Source of the DNA: Pieris napi
Lineage: Eukaryota; Arthropoda; Insecta; Lepidoptera; Pieridae
Assembly (NCBI RefSeq): GCF_905475465.1
Contig: NC_062234.1
Coordinates: 10,687,001-10,751,000 of the forward strand
Length of the DNA stretch: 64,000 bases
Direction of reading: 5' to 3'
Positions 1-13,394 of the stretch are shown one piece after another (within the stretch, counting starts at the first letter, position 1; the number at the start of each line of letters is the position of its first letter). Under the pieces are notes generated by a model, which was given only the letters and a program-made list of their open reading frames with translations, ran no database searches and was not told the DNA's origin. Both the position numbers and the translations under genes were made by a program.

Positions 1-3000
1 ATCGGAATTAAGCATGAAATTTCCTAGCTCCATAGATTATTAACCTAGCTACTACTACGTAGGAAGACTCCAAGTACGTCTGCTAACTACGTTTATATGT
101 TATATATTATAATAAAATGTATATACAATATTGCAAAAGTTCTGGAACTTATTTGTGGTAGCAAGAGCAGGCAGGTAAACTTCACAAATTGTTTGACTTT
201 TGACTTAAGGTGTGTACCTGTCCGTGTTTCTATATTATATGAATATGTATTTTATCAGTGTACCTAGCTTACGAGGTAATATCGAATTAAATTCGATAGT
301 CTATGTAGTCTGTCGAAAGTTTTCGACTTTCACATAAAGATGCGTCATGATTACGCTGCGCACGAGTTTACGTACACATTTTGGTACTTAAATCCAAATA
401 TTACGGAACTCGTTTTATTGATACTGTTATTTTTCATTTGCGTGTGACGCTCTAACATTGATCGTAACCATATGAAGTAATTTCTTCAGAGAAAGTGTTA
501 CAAGTTATGTATAGTGATTTTCGGTGAAATAAAATATATTGAATTCGGTGAAAAAATGTTTTACCTAAATCGTAAAAAATCTATATTAATATAATATCAG
601 TCCGTTAGTAAAGTTTTTCTACCCTGTGAAGTAACAGGACAGATAAGTAGTGAGTAGCATGATGTAGCAGATATTAATTATACTGCTATAATATCTTATT
701 TCTACAAAATCTTATGACCAAGCAAGTAACCATATAGGTACATTGAATTACTGTGTATTCCGTCACGTGCCTGAATAGTACAGAGGTGCGAAGGCTGGCT
801 AAGTTTGTATGTGTTGTGACGTTTAAGTAATATTATAGCTCTGCCGTAACTGGCACTTCACAGTGGGAGGCGAGCGTTCCTATCATATTTAGAAATATTT
901 TAAAGTGGCAACACATGGTAACGGAAATGGCTATAGCGAATTTAAATTTGGAACTTCGATATTTAAATTTCTATGTCGTTTAAACATAAGAGTTACTTAA
1001 ATGGCAGAATCAGGTATATGTATAAACAAGTTTAGACACGCTAAAGAGAAAGTTGTGTCCAAGTCTTGCGAGAAGGATTAGTTATACATAAATGCATTGT
1101 TGCATTTTAAACAGGATCAAAACTACATCTGACGTGTCGGTAATTCCCTCTGTCATTACGCAATCTCTGTAAAAAGTATAACAATGTTTTTCAAGATTTA
1201 AAAATGCTTTTAAATTATCGCCCTGATTCCTTGACTAATTCTATTAAATTAGTTAGATTTTACATTGTCATTTGTTGAAATCACGTAGAACTACTAAGCT
1301 TAAAGGAATGATTGGTCATCCAGTCTATTGTATTGACATAGCTCGTATTCATATAAGGCAATAAACACGTTGTCCTCCTTGAAACTTAGTATCATGATTG
1401 TTTGAACGAATAAATTTCTATAAACAACTGTAAAGTACAAAAATTTGTGTTAAGCCTTTTGTATTTATTGTTTCCAATTACTAATTCATTACACGGTTTA
1501 ATTGTTTTTAATATTGGCAACAAATAAATTCAAGTCAGCCAATTAATTATTTTGATCATGAAACGCGTCAACATTGAGTGTAAATCAAAAAACAATGTTT
1601 GATCAACCTCGGAGGCAAATCGTTAATCATTCGCACATGTGCAGAATAAACCATATGCCTATTTATTCATACACAAGCAACTTGCGCGACAGCTATACTT
1701 TAACATTTATTGTTTTTATTGCTTGCCATTAATTTTTTTTATAAAATGCGAGTGACTTTGACGAGTGACAATCTTATACTTTTTTTTTCTATTGCTGGCC
1801 AGTCATGTTTTTTTTCATACATATTTTAGTCTGTGCGTTCGGCGAGTGACAAATTTGTTATCTACTGATGTAGTTCAACATATTTAAACTTCGAATTTGC
1901 ATTCGAAAGACAAGAAATGTTTCACCTGTATTAAGGCAGTTATGAATTTTAAAGAAGCGGTTATAATTAACATCCCATTTGCAATTTTAACGACAGATGC
2001 GATGTTTGTTTTGTTTTCAATGCGATTATATGCATATCGTGTACTAAAACCTAATACTATCAGATTTTTATAGGTTTTTACTTTGTATTAGTCTCAAAGA
2101 ATTTGCAGAAAACTGTAGTTTTTAAAAACACTTCGGTTTTAACGATAAACTGATTTAAATAGATCAACATAAAAAAAAACAATTTTACATAAGGAATATT
2201 TTTTATTTATGAGTCAAAAGTAAACATTCACATACATATATAGTTATGTTGAACAAATATGTTTTATTCGTTTAGAAACTTTCTCTTTTAAAGATACCAC
2301 GACCTTATTCATAAACGGACTATGAAAATATAAATGTCTCAAATGGAAAATAAATGATTTGTCACATTTATTTATTTTTTAAATGACACGAGAAAGATAA
2401 GGACAAAATTTTCAATATTTTAGGTGTGGAATACGTTTATGCATAATAGTTTTCATAGATAAGTATTGAGTAAGTGGTGGTACGTAGATAATTGGTTGGA
2501 TTACATTAGTTGGTGTCGACTCTACAAGGTAAAACATTTACATTACGTTTGTATAATTACTGGGTCGAGTTCCTAAACTAGAATAATCCACTTTTTTTAA
2601 ATCCGCCGCTTCATCATTCTTAATTCGAATTGAATGACACATATTTTTTTAGATATAAGAAAGTATACCATGTCAATAGAACTCTATGTCTCTATTTATT
2701 TAATTTGTGTATGTAAACATATGTATGTATGAGAATAAATAAAAGTCTATAAGAGAAATAAATATTCTTTTCTAATATAATTCGAATTTCAAACATGCAT
2801 AAGTACTTAGTTAATTTTGTTAATTTACAGAGTCAATATTACGAAAGATCTTTGATAAGGAAACAAACCAAGGCTTATGTTTATTCGAAATTCAAACATT
2901 CCGGGAACGATGGGATTTTACCGTTCACTGGGCGTCTTACGTTAATAATAATGTATTTTCTCAAGCTTTCAACAGTTTTGTTACTTGACAGTCGTTTATT

Positions 3001-4270
3001 TTTATAAAGTATTATTATTCCAAATCTAAAACTCAATAATGGATCGCCATACATGGCAGAACAGTAAATTGTAATAAAGATAGTCTTTATGTGTATACGG
3101 AGGTATTTGTACAAAAATTCATACAATGCCTCTATTATAAAAAAGGTTTCATAGCAATAATGTACCTAAATTCAAATTTATGTGCAATTTACAATCGAAT
3201 CTTTTTAAAACTTAACATTGATGACTTAATAACAGTCCATGTGTGTAGTTATTGTTTTGAGATGTATCAAGTTTTGCCTTTTATCACTTAGCCAATACGA
3301 GCCTTGTTTGAATACTAAACAGCGACTTACAGGTATTTGTATGATATCACCAGCTTTAGAGGACATACTCAGCTGTATCATTACGAAAAATAAATTTAAT
3401 TGTTAATGTAACGTACTGAAAAGATTAATAACAAATAGCTAATGTATTTTGTCCTTATTATGCTCTAACTACACGAACGTGACAAAATATTATTTGCCTG
3501 TTTTGCGGCAATACGTTTCTTATGTATAATCTAAATTAGTAGAACTTGTAGTTTACAAATAACTATTTCTTTTCCTTTTTTAACTCGAATACTTTCAAAC
3601 TTTGCGAGTTAAATAATCATATGTATTTATCTTTGTTACTTGAAATTAAATATATTTAAATTTGGTAGCTAGTCGCAATTTAGTTAAATTATAATTCTAA
3701 ATAAAATAGTTTTTTATTTTCTTTCAAATTTAAATGTATTCCTTTGTCCAAATATGTATTCTATAATAGTTCTCCTTTGTCGATTAGCCTGAAATTCGTA
3801 AACGGGTAAACGTAGTATTCAATATTTATATAGAAGTAATCTAACTCGTATTGATATAAAGCTCAAAGCGATCAAGCGACCTCCATTAAATACCCACTAC
3901 GCAAATGTTTACGTTATAACTTATTGCCGCCGACGCATTTAGAAATAAAAACACCTACCGAGGTCCGAGGTGAATGGTCTGTAAACCGTATCTATGGGGT
4001 ACTAGAGAGGAGTCAAGTTATGTTGGTTATTTACGAACTTTTCTTGAATGGAGTGTATACCCATCCTTGTTTTTCGTTTTAATAACGAAAAGGAAAGGAA
4101 TGCTTGGTGCATTGCATCATGTGAGCATTGAAAATATATTGATTTCACCTTGACTTACCATGATACAATTCACGTTTTATTGATGCGAAGGAAAGTTTTC
4201 ATGTTGGTTAGGTAATGTTTAGTATTTCCAACGTTTTCTATAGTGGACACGTATAGAAAATTATATTATA
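1..4270. other. Unassigned AT-rich non-coding DNA
   Basis: No reading frame here exceeds about 80 codons and none resembles a known protein. I see no tRNA, SINE head, TIR pair or CpG-rich block. It could be intergenic or deep intronic sequence. Confidence 0.6.
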
Positions 4271-4633
4271 CTAGTAAACTCGGCCAAGCGTTGCTGTGGC
4301 TAAGATTTTTGTTATATTACATAGTAGTAAACTATTCAAGAGAAACGGCAGGAGAATAACAATCCACCATGCTTTTTTGGTGGCTGTGCCATTAAATTGT
4401 AGCTTATGTGAGGCGTTGGTACTTTCAACACAGCGCCATCTGTTAGAATTGTGACTATCAAATAATAAACAAATATTTTGCAACAAAATTATATTGCGGG
4501 TATAAATTGAGATGTAAGCTATCCTATCTCTTAAGTTGGATCACACTAATTGCAAATTTGATTGATATCGGTTCGGTAGTTTAGGAGTCCATGGCGGACA
4601 AACAACGTGACACGTAATTTATATATATTAAGA
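4271..4633 (-). mobile_element. Non-autonomous Helitron-like element, left member of inverted pair
   Basis: Read on the minus strand the element starts with TC after an A and ends GGCCGAGTTTACTAG before a T, which is the Helitron pattern of TC...CTAG inserted between A and T. It is a diverged copy of the element at 4903-5271 in opposite orientation. Shared landmarks include ACGTGTCACGTTGTTTGTCC near the 5' end and a CAGCGCCATCTGTTAGAATT block near the middle (this strand reads the complement). It has no coding capacity, so it would depend on a helicase/Rep enzyme supplied elsewhere. Confidence 0.72.
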
Positions 4634-4902
4634 TAATAATATTTGAACTATCACTTTACGATTGAGAAATAAATCTGATGAAATTTCAGTTCAGCATTCT
4701 CTTCGATAAATCTTTGCAAAGCAATTAGCAAAACGTAATTAAATTTATGCCGCGTCTTAGTATGACTTTGTTTAATCTACAAACCTTTTTAAGGTACGAA
4801 ATAATACTTATTATTAAGGCAAACTAACCATTATTTAATTTGTACAATATAAACGTCACATCGCATACACCTTTTATTAAGGGAGGCCCTGTTTACCATA
4901 AA

Positions 4903-5271
4903 TCTTAATATATATAAATTACGTGTCACGTTGTTTGTCCGCTATGGACTCCTAAACTACTTAACCGATTTTAATCAAATTTGCATACCGTGTGCAGTTT
5001 GAACTAACTTAAAAGATAGGATAGCTTACATCTTCATTTATACCCGTAATATTATTTTTTTATTATTTGACAGTCACAATTCTAACAGATGGCGCTGTGT
5101 TGAAAGTATACCAACGTTTCACATAAGCTACAATTTAATGGCATAACCAAAAAAGCATGGTCCCGATGGGTCCCCATGACTGGTGTTCTCCTACCGTTTC
5201 CCTTGAATAGTTTACTACTATGTAATATAACAAAAACTTTAGCCACAACAAAGCTTGGCCGAGTCTGCTAG
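4903..5271 (+). mobile_element. Non-autonomous Helitron-like element, right member of inverted pair
   Basis: It starts TCTTAATATATATAAATTAC after an A and ends GGCCGAGTCTGCTAG before a T. A short GCCA...TGGC stem lies just upstream of the CTAG end, where Helitrons carry a terminal hairpin. The 269-bp spacer 4634-4902 separates it from the opposite-facing copy, so the 5' ends face each other. The 70-residue minus-strand frame inside it is an artefact of the repeat. Confidence 0.75.
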
Positions 5272-6370
5272 TCTTATCTATAAAGAAATGAGAGAGGTTA
5301 TAAAGAGTGAAGTTACATGTTTTTCTTGTACTTGTTTGGACTAACATTCCACTGATAAGGCTTTGAGCTCTTTCATGACCGCGTATCTAATTAAATATTG
5401 CGTGTGATTAGCTATTTGGGTGGGCTAATATCACTCAAATAGTCTATTACCATTATTTTTTTAAATACAATGCGGTACGCGGACCATGCATATTTTAACA
5501 GCGTCGTTTAACAATCCCGTATAGAAGCCCTAAAACTATAACTAAATAGTGTCTAATCAGTGTCTTTTGAACCTGATGTTACCATATATTGTTATGTTCT
5601 TTTTTTGTAATTATTACATAAACATTATATTTTCTTTTTATTTATTTATAGATAGTGTTAGAGGCATATGTCACATAATAAACTAAATAATTCACGTACA
5701 GAACAAGTTAAGTACGAGCACATGTTCTTTTGCATTTGAAACTAGGGCCTATACTAAGTGTATTAGGACATTTCTATACTACTAAGGAACATATTAAATG
5801 TGTCTTTCGTACAATATAATTTTAATGCTACATGTGCTATGCTAAGTGGACAAAGGCTCTATAAGAGCCGAACAAGGGTGGTGAAAATAAACAGTATTTA
5901 CCCAGTTGTTACCTGTTTCGTTTCAAATAAATACCATATTGGTAGGTTATTGACTCGATATAATTTCCTTGTGATATGAAAAACGAGGTTATCGAGTAAT
6001 ACAGTTATGCTTGAATAGGTAAGATATAAAAATCCATGCACTTATGTGAAAAAAGGAAAGCGTAGTTAAGCGTGCAATTTTCCACTCGAGTTCTATCCCC
6101 GACCCTACTTACTCAATTGTCTATGTACGCCATTAACTTGCCAAAAAACAGACACAAAAGTGTTTTGGCCTAAATGCAGAAAAGTAAAGCCAAGGTACAT
6201 GGGCTATAAGCCACGTAAGTTTGGGTGATAATCTTCTTCCTATTCGGTGCACTCTTGACAGAGCGGTCGTGATCGCTAGGAAGTAGTTGTAATATTAGGG
6301 CCAGATGTGATGCGCTTCACGACGTTTTGCCATCGTCGTGTGATAATAATATGTCATATTTATTGTATTA
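5272..6370. other. Unassigned AT-rich non-coding DNA
   Basis: Nothing recognisable apart from simple AT-rich sequence. Confidence 0.55.
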
Positions 6371-6485
6371 AAGCAGTGTACTAGTGGCTTAAACGTGCGA
6401 CTCATATCCCTGAGTTCGTAGGGTTTAATCCTGGCTGTGCACCAATGGAATTTTCTGTCCATGTACGCGTTTGACATGTTAAATT
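6371..6485 (+). mobile_element. tRNA-derived SINE, 5' fragment
   Basis: The sequence matches the head of the SINE family seen complete at 46563 and 47251: GCAGTGT start, a box A-like CTAGTGGCTTAA, a degenerate box B (GGGTTTAATCCTGG), then GTGCACCAATGGA and TCTGTCCATGTACGCG. It fades after about 115 bases, so the tail has been lost or mutated beyond recognition. Confidence 0.7.
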
Positions 6486-8097
6486 TTGAGAATTTATTTG
6501 GATTAAAATGGAATTTTAAGGCCATAAAAATTTATTACTGTGGCGGTTATTACTACAATCTGCAATTAATTGCCGTATTATTTACGTCTTTGCCGTATAT
6601 CAAAGGGAAAACCAAAGTTAAATGTATAAAGCTATGTGTGAGATTGCATCCTCTTCGCTAACGTACAAGTTAACAATTTTAAGTTTAAAAATTGAATAAA
6701 ATCCATAATTGTTTTTTCCGTGTTTGTAGAGTTTTAGGTTCTGAGTTACGAATAGTTTGTCGGTCTACTAGTATATCCAGATTTTATGTGATATGCGGGG
6801 GCAGACATAATGCACCTGTTTCACAGATAATTTTTTAGCCCCGAATATTTATACGCTGTGCATGAACTTCTAAGCAAATAGTGTCAACCTTAAAATTATT
6901 TTCCTACAATATTGTTATATTTTGCTTAGGCGTTGGCACTTATCGATAAGAAACTCTATAAAACATAAATTTAATAAAAAACAAAGCTAAATATATCCCC
7001 ATTATAAATCCGACGTCGCATTTATTGAATAAATTACGTTATATCTTGTTTTAGTGGTTTTAAAGACATTGCGTTGAAGGTTCGAATAAAATAGATATAT
7101 TTAACCGTTAGATTGTTCCTTTTCCTCTGTAAATTGTATACAAAACTATTTCCAGCGACGTACAATGCTTGTTCAATACAATCTTGGATTGTACGTATGC
7201 AATTCCAAGAAACATGGGGCTTATTACTGGATTTTGAGCTTGTTTTACTTGATTTAGAGGAAACTAACTTTGTAAAAGTAATACATATTACAGTCATAGA
7301 TAATTAATGTAACGTGGAATGTTTGAATATTTTTCTACAATTCTAAAAATCTCTGTTTATATACATTACCTGCTACATTTATCCCAATTAACACAGTGAC
7401 CTAGACATTATGATAATTAAAATTAATAGGATGTTTTGCTGATTTTTTGCTATTAGTTCAAAACTTATGTTTTAATATAATCGCTGGGGACAGACGATAT
7501 TGATGACCCACAAGGTTAAAAGTAATCGATAAATATCAAAGATGAAAAGTTTGCAGATATGATTAGCGTTTGATAAGGTGACAACACTTCATGGAATGCA
7601 AGGTTTACAAATAAAAATATCTTTAGAACAAGAAACTAGGCCCCGTATGTATAAAAAATCCAAAAACGTATCGTTTTTCCTATTCTCAAACGAAGGTCAA
7701 GGGTAAATTGTGATTTCGACTTAAATGAGACAAGTAAATAAAAAAAATATGTATAAAATCCAAAAGTGAGATTTCAGCCGAATCACTGTCCTATTCGAGT
7801 TCGAGTACATAAAACTAGGAGATGGTCGTGAAGGATTTTAAGGGCCATATTACCAATTAATTAGAGGAAAATGTCACATCCCCTAAACTCTAAAGGAAAT
7901 ATCTGTTATTGCAATGCTTTCGAGTACGTAATCAAAAGATTTTTGCTCCCAACAAATAATTCATGTAATAACTAATAACATATTAGAAGCGAGGCCCAAT
8001 GAGTCTAAACGAAAACATCAAAAACATCCCCCTTCCACTTTGAAATAAAACGTGGTAAGGTAATGAATGAGACGTGGTAATTGTGTTTTATATAGTA
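6486..8097. other. Unassigned AT-rich non-coding DNA
   Basis: Overlapping 64- and 87-codon frames near 7034-7307 lie on opposite strands. Neither resembles a known family, and I treat both as chance frames. No repeat ends or RNA genes are visible. Confidence 0.5.
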
Positions 8098-8429
8098 CTA
8101 GCTGCCGCGAAATTTGTTTCTCCTTAATGCCTAGCCTACCTTTTTAAAACATACCAACATGGAACATTTTGCTATGCTACCCCAGAGACTGTTCGGTTTT
8201 ACAGAATGAAAACTTTTTAGGTTTTTCTGTGATTTTTCTCTATATATAAACCTCTAAATTTTTGAGGTGGACGACCCTTATCACTTAGGGGTTTGAAAGA
8301 TAGATAGTAGCCGATTCTCAGACTTACTAAATATGGATAAAAAGTTTCATAACAATCGGTTCCACACCAGCCGTTTCGGTGGAGTATGGGAACGAACACT
8401 GTGACACGAGAATTTTATATATTAGAAGA
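8098..8429 (-). mobile_element. Non-autonomous Helitron-like element (family A)
   Basis: Reading the minus strand, the element begins TCTTCTAATATATAAAATTC and carries the family landmarks CTCGTGTCACAGTGTTCGTT, CCATACTCC and AACGGCTGG. It ends with CTAG followed by T. The CTAG end is preceded by a diverged version of the hairpin seen in better copies (57749-58090). It is diverged enough to be an old insertion. Confidence 0.72.
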
Positions 8430-8921
8430 TAACTGTCTCTCTGTACAAACCAAAGAATGTAGCTGCCATTCTTAGGAAAAAGGTTATTTAAAAAAGTGTA
8501 CTTATAAAAGTTTATAACCACCCTAAGCTGTGCCTTCTATATCCTATATATTAGCATTAAGACATACATGATATTTCAACGGCATAGTATCAAAGTTTGT
8601 AACGGCTTATTAAGGCTCAGTAACTAATCATTTGGCATTTGCAATTGTTGGTCAAATGGTCTAAGCCGGATTATTGGGGCCATCTGACCGCTCCAATTGA
8701 GCCCATTGATCTTTATCATTGGCAAGCTGACGTCATCTTCTCTTTATATCAAGATACTTTTTACGTTTTTACAAGACTTGGTAAAAACCATAATGGACTT
8801 CGTTCCGCTATTGTTTGCGCTCGGTTAAGCACTGATGCAAATACTTCGAATATTGACTGAATCTTTAGTATGGCTTTGTATTTTACGACATCAGAATGAA
8901 TGATTATCAAGAAAATAATTT
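8430..8921. other. Unassigned DNA with one chance reading frame
   Basis: A 73-codon plus-strand frame at 8639-8860 has no recognisable domain, no signal for splicing or initiation, and no repeat homology inside the window. I see nothing else here. Confidence 0.45.
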
Positions 8922-9024
8922 CCAATTCTTAAATAGCCGGCAACACACTTGAAAGCCTTCCAGCATTGTGTGTGTATTACATAACATTAGGTGCATTTTT
9001 GCCCGTTCTATTAAAAAAATCCTT
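8922..9024 (+). mobile_element. LINE 3'-end fragment
   Basis: It matches the terminal part of the LINE family seen best at 23715-23941: a GCCGGCAACACACTTG block, then a degraded ACATTAGGTG...TGCCCG segment ending in an A-rich stretch. Only the last hundred bases remain. Confidence 0.55.
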
Positions 9025-10679
9025 GTTGCCCCAAAAAGCTATTTGCCTTCAAATTTCTTGACTGAAAACAGAACTGAGGACCTACAGCTAATATAATGTA
9101 TCTTACAAACTAACCAAGAAGGTCCTCGCTTTAAACGATATTATTAGTCATGACGCTAAGTATAGAATAATAAATATTTAGTTCGGCAAATCAATACGCG
9201 GCGGTGGCGGTTTATAACCGCAGAGAAAGTAGAAGAATAATGCCTATCAAGTATTATAATTTAGCTGGCTTAGAATGGCAATTAAATGGGCAGTTAAAGA
9301 TCGTCTTTATGACATGAAAAATAACCTTTACCTTGATGCAATATTAATGGTTTTGATCGATCGACAATATCCTCTTTAAGAACAAAATTACAGGAAATAA
9401 AATAATTGATTTTTCTTTTTGTGCAGCGAATGGAATCAATTCAATGCAGCTACCTGAGGATCAATATCGAGGTCACACGTCACTCATTCGGTTAGAAAAT
9501 ACCACAAAAGCCAAATCATTCGAATTGGTTCGGTTTGAATTTCTCAGAACAATGAACGAAATTTCTGGGAATAATTGCATTGATCACACACAAAAATAAT
9601 AATTAAAGGTTAGTTATTTAATTTGCTTTATGTTTTGCCAAACGGAGGACGATAAATATTAAGTTATTCACGTTTTAAAGGTGTCGTAAAAAGACAGTAT
9701 AAGTAAATTTAAAAAAAAAAGTTTTTTTTCTATTAACTACTAACTAAAGGGCATTAAGCGACAAGAGTTTCTTTTTTATGCAAATAAAGCATACCCCAAA
9801 CGGTATTGAATGGCAGTTTGGGACAAAAGAGGTTTTACCAGTTGCCAAGGCTTTGATAATGTTCAGTGAAGTGTATGGCAGACTGTCTGATTGTCGAGTC
9901 TAAGAGCGAAGGTTAAACTTTTTCATTGCAGTTACTCGTAATAATTCTAATATTTTCATCAGACATTATCTAATTTGTTATGAGCACATTGATAAAGATT
10001 TCAAATCGTCTAACAAAAACCACCAGTACTTCAACTGTTTGTTTTTCATATTAAAGATTATGTGAGAAACGATTATTATGAAAAACTGCTTTAGACATAC
10101 ATATATAAAGGCGTATAATACTATGTTTCGAGTAGGTGTTCTAAATGAACGATGGTGATAAGATATCTATTGATAAGGCACGTGAAGGTGGGGCTAGCCG
10201 CTAGAGCCCTCTATCGTTAGTTTACTTATTGTGTAAAATATAAAATACATTGAAATTACATAGGAGTTGAGAACTAAATCAACTTAAATTAAAATTCATA
10301 GATATTCATAATTGATAGCAATTAAGGTTAATCGCTTACAAAATTTAAGTTATCTGATATTTAAGGGCATATGTGTATATTTGTACAGTATATGTAAATA
10401 AATTGTCGTTTCCTTTGTCGAGTTCGCAATTAATTTTTTAGTATGTTTGACTCAGAACCGCGACGTGACTTATGTCTTACACAAATATGTGCAACAGTTA
10501 TTAGTTCATTACATTAAACATTAGGCGTGATAAGGCACTCAAAGACGTTTACACAAATTGTTTAGGATCTAACTTGCTATATATCATTGAATCAATATAA
10601 ATAACTAATATTAAAGTGTAATCTTTGCTAAACAAAACACCACGATGTACACAAAGAGCCATCACGGAAACAAGTCATG
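9025..10679. other. Unassigned AT-rich non-coding DNA
   Basis: Nothing recognisable. No TIRs, SINE heads or long frames. Confidence 0.5.
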
Positions 10680-11240
10680 GTTATTACTAAATTTGTCACT
10701 TCATCGCTACCTACGCTGCGCAAGAGACTAAGGCTGCGCCGCTCGCCTTAAGAGCCTCCAATCCTATGTACTCACCGCCCTCGGTAAATTCTTTGCATAA
10801 ATAATCGAGAAAGCTCCTCAAACAATGTAATTTTTGTTTTTTTCGACACACACTTTTCGGTTTATAACGCACTGCTTCCAGAACAATGTATAAAAACTTC
10901 CTTACCTTACACTGCGCAGTAATGATGTCTTAACACGATCGATGTAAAGAAACACAAGCGGAAAGTAGGCACAGTCACGTTCGTACGGATACGTCGAGAG
11001 CAATGGCGCCGGTCGTTCGTTTGAACGTTTCCAACCCGTAGAGTGTTACTCACAGAGTCGGAAAGCCTTGTTTGCTCTCTGAATTCTGTGACGCGAGCCA
11101 CGGTCGGTTGTCTCTTTCTAACTTCTTGTTTCATTATGAATCGAATGAGACGGATAGCATTATGTTTTTTCGGATTTACCTGTTGTGCTGCAACCTACGT
11201 CACCGGCGTGCTAAGCGCTGTACAATGTTATATGTTTGCT
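10680..11240 (-). promoter_or_regulatory. GC-richer, CpG-containing promoter-like block
   Basis: The block is clearly richer in G, C and CpG than the surrounding tens of kilobases (for example CGTACGGATACGTCGAG and GGCGCCGGTCG), and it is not a repeat found elsewhere in the window. Two strong minus-strand splice donors fall inside it: AAG|GTAAGG, whose exon would end at 10906, and GGCG|GTGAGTAC near 10770. Insect promoters with non-coding first exons often look like this. The direction of transcription is inferred only from the donors. Confidence 0.4.
10906..11135 (-). other. Candidate non-coding first exon of a minus-strand gene
   Basis: On the minus strand this stretch ends in the consensus donor AAG|GTAAGG. 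Between an ATG at 11134-11132 and the donor no further ATG occurs, as expected of a 5' UTR. A 75-codon frame starting at that ATG stops just before the donor and has no recognisable domain, so I do not call it coding. The true transcription start is unknown. If this is an exon, the rest of the gene lies to the left or beyond the window. A chance GC-rich block with a cryptic donor is the alternative. Confidence 0.35.
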
Positions 11241-13072
11241 TGACTTAAAATTTGAAGCAAAATGTTTACATCAAGTTTGATAAAATTGGATAAAATCACT
11301 TCATTTACTTATCTTTGTTTCTATTTTTAAGTGAAATATTAACTTCTTAAATGAAAGGTTTTTGTTTAAAAAGGAATTGAAAATGGTATGAAAATAGTCC
11401 ACTTAACTGCTTTATGAAAAAGAAAGTAAAATAAATTCTTTAAGTATAATAATTGACAAAAGTACTCGATGGACCTATCACCAACACATTAAAAAAAATA
11501 CCTCAATTGTTCAATAAAATTTGCTTCTAGTTTTGGTAATAAGTGCTGCCATCTCCAAGTTCTGATAGAATACATTTTTGATGTTTTGTAAACTAACAGA
11601 GCAGCTGTACCCTGTAATCTTTATACACCATGAAGCGGTTTGCGCAAATTCGAAGAGATGGCGCTGACAAAGATTATAAGAAATTTTAGTATTTTACAAA
11701 TTTTATTTTACAAATGTTACGTAGTTATAATGTTTATTAATTTCTACTACGAACAAATTGGAATAAAAATAACCTACTAATTTATTGATATCAAATCTAC
11801 AATAATATAAGATAAGATTAAAAAAACGTGAATGAAAGTAAGCAAGTAAATATTCCTTTAGCATTTCGTAAACTAATTTTATATTAGAGTTAAAATTGAA
11901 TAGCCACAGGTACGTCGCAAAAGCTTGTGACCGTTTATGAACTAACCATTTCAACGGGACATAATTAATTCTTTCTGAATGATGTTTTGTACTTGTGAAA
12001 GGCAAAATCGACTTTTTATTGCACGTGATAAAATTATTATGATCTTCTTTCTTTTTTATCAGTACATGGTATTTTATTTAATGATAACACAAGCACTTAA
12101 ATTACGCCTCCTTAATTAAAACTTAAGTTAACTAAAGTTACTGGATTAGACTTTTTTCTTATGTTTCGCGGGAAATTTTTAACTTGTTAGTGATGCTTTT
12201 AGTAGTTTTGGAGCTTAGTCTGTACATACAGACAGAAACATTAAAAAGGGTTAATAAAAGATATTACTCTCTCCTCTATTATCTTTTTTTAAATGTATGT
12301 TTTTATGTTCTTTTTTTAATGTCTTTACTAACGCAATCTTCCTTAAATGTCACCAGCGTATTATTAAACGAATTTTCAGCTACATAGTGTAACGGGCGGT
12401 CTTATTACTATGCAATCTCTTCCAGGCAACCCTGGTATATTTAGTGCGTTGAAAACCCTTGCCGAACAATTGTAAAACTTTCACATAAAGCTGGTAAAGC
12501 AGAGATTTCATAACGCGAGAAAGTGAATCTTTATTAGAAAACAGTTACTGGTTCCACTGTTTCCCGATTGTCTATGTTAACGTATACTCGGTGCTATACG
12601 GTAGCGAAATTTGTTTTACGATATCAGATTCAGCGGGGATATAATGGAGACGGTATATTGTTCATTATTTTGCATCGACTTGGATATTAGCCAAACGTTC
12701 GCCGGTCATGACAAATCCAAATATTGGAACTTTGTTATTCCTTATACAATATATATATGCATATATGTATTTATAAATTTAAAGTTTTTAAGTATATACA
12801 ATCTTCGTGGCTGTGTTGAGTGTCTCAGTGGTAACAGTATACTTGGGTGTACAACAATAGGTCAAAATTAAGTTTAAAAATTAATTTTTGCCGCTAACAA
12901 AAAGCCGGTAAATTTGAAACGCCTGAACAGATATTCATAGCTAATAAACATGTCGATCACGCCAGCTAAAAAATTCTATTCACCTAGGAAATCATATTCC
13001 AGAGTCAAACACGTCAAGCTCTATGCATAATGCATATATTATGGTTTATAGTAAAGATCTCAACAAGGCATG
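11241..13072. other. Unassigned AT-rich non-coding DNA
   Basis: The 100-codon minus-strand frame at 11703-12005 is very rich in Asn, Phe, Tyr and Leu, as AT-rich random DNA would encode, and resembles no family I know. No repeats or RNA genes are recognised. Confidence 0.5.
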
Positions 13073-13076
13073 GAGA

Positions 13077-13394
13077 TGTCACCGTAAAATTGTAAAAACC
13101 GTTAGATTGTAATCTATCTCGCGAGATTATAAACTGTCGAAAGATTGTGAACCTCAACGAACTGCTTACAAATTAACGTATTATTATTCGGTAGTTATAT
13201 GAAATTGTTGGGAAGTAAAATTAATCTGTAATTGACCAAAGAAGTTTGAATGATAACTAAGTTAGTGTAGTATAATCTACCGAATAATAATACGTTAAAT
13301 TGTAAGCAGTACGTTGAGGTTCACAATCTTTCGACAGTTTATAATCTCGCGAGATAGATTACAATCTAACGGTGTTTACAATTTTACGTTAACA
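13077..13394. mobile_element. Palindromic long-TIR MITE, Ginger-like ends, copy 1
   Basis: The element is 318 bp and consists of inverted arms of roughly 120 bp around a core of about 80 bp. It begins TGTCACCGTAAAATTG and ends CAATTTTACGTTAACA, so its ends are TGT...ACA. It is flanked by GAGA at 13073-13076 and GAGA at 13395-13398, an exact 4-bp target duplication. Each arm carries the CTCGCGAGAT palindrome and a GTATTATTATTCGGTAG segment at the inner end. Near-identical arms occur at 43766-44084 and 56681-56998. It has no coding capacity. Confidence 0.85.

Noticed and set aside
7034..7307. 87- and 64-codon frames on opposite strands
   Set aside because: They shadow one another, neither has a recognisable family, and no promoter or splice evidence was seen.
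11703..12005. 100-codon minus-strand frame
   Set aside because: Composition (Phe/Tyr/Asn/Leu) is what AT-rich random DNA gives. No domain or splice context.
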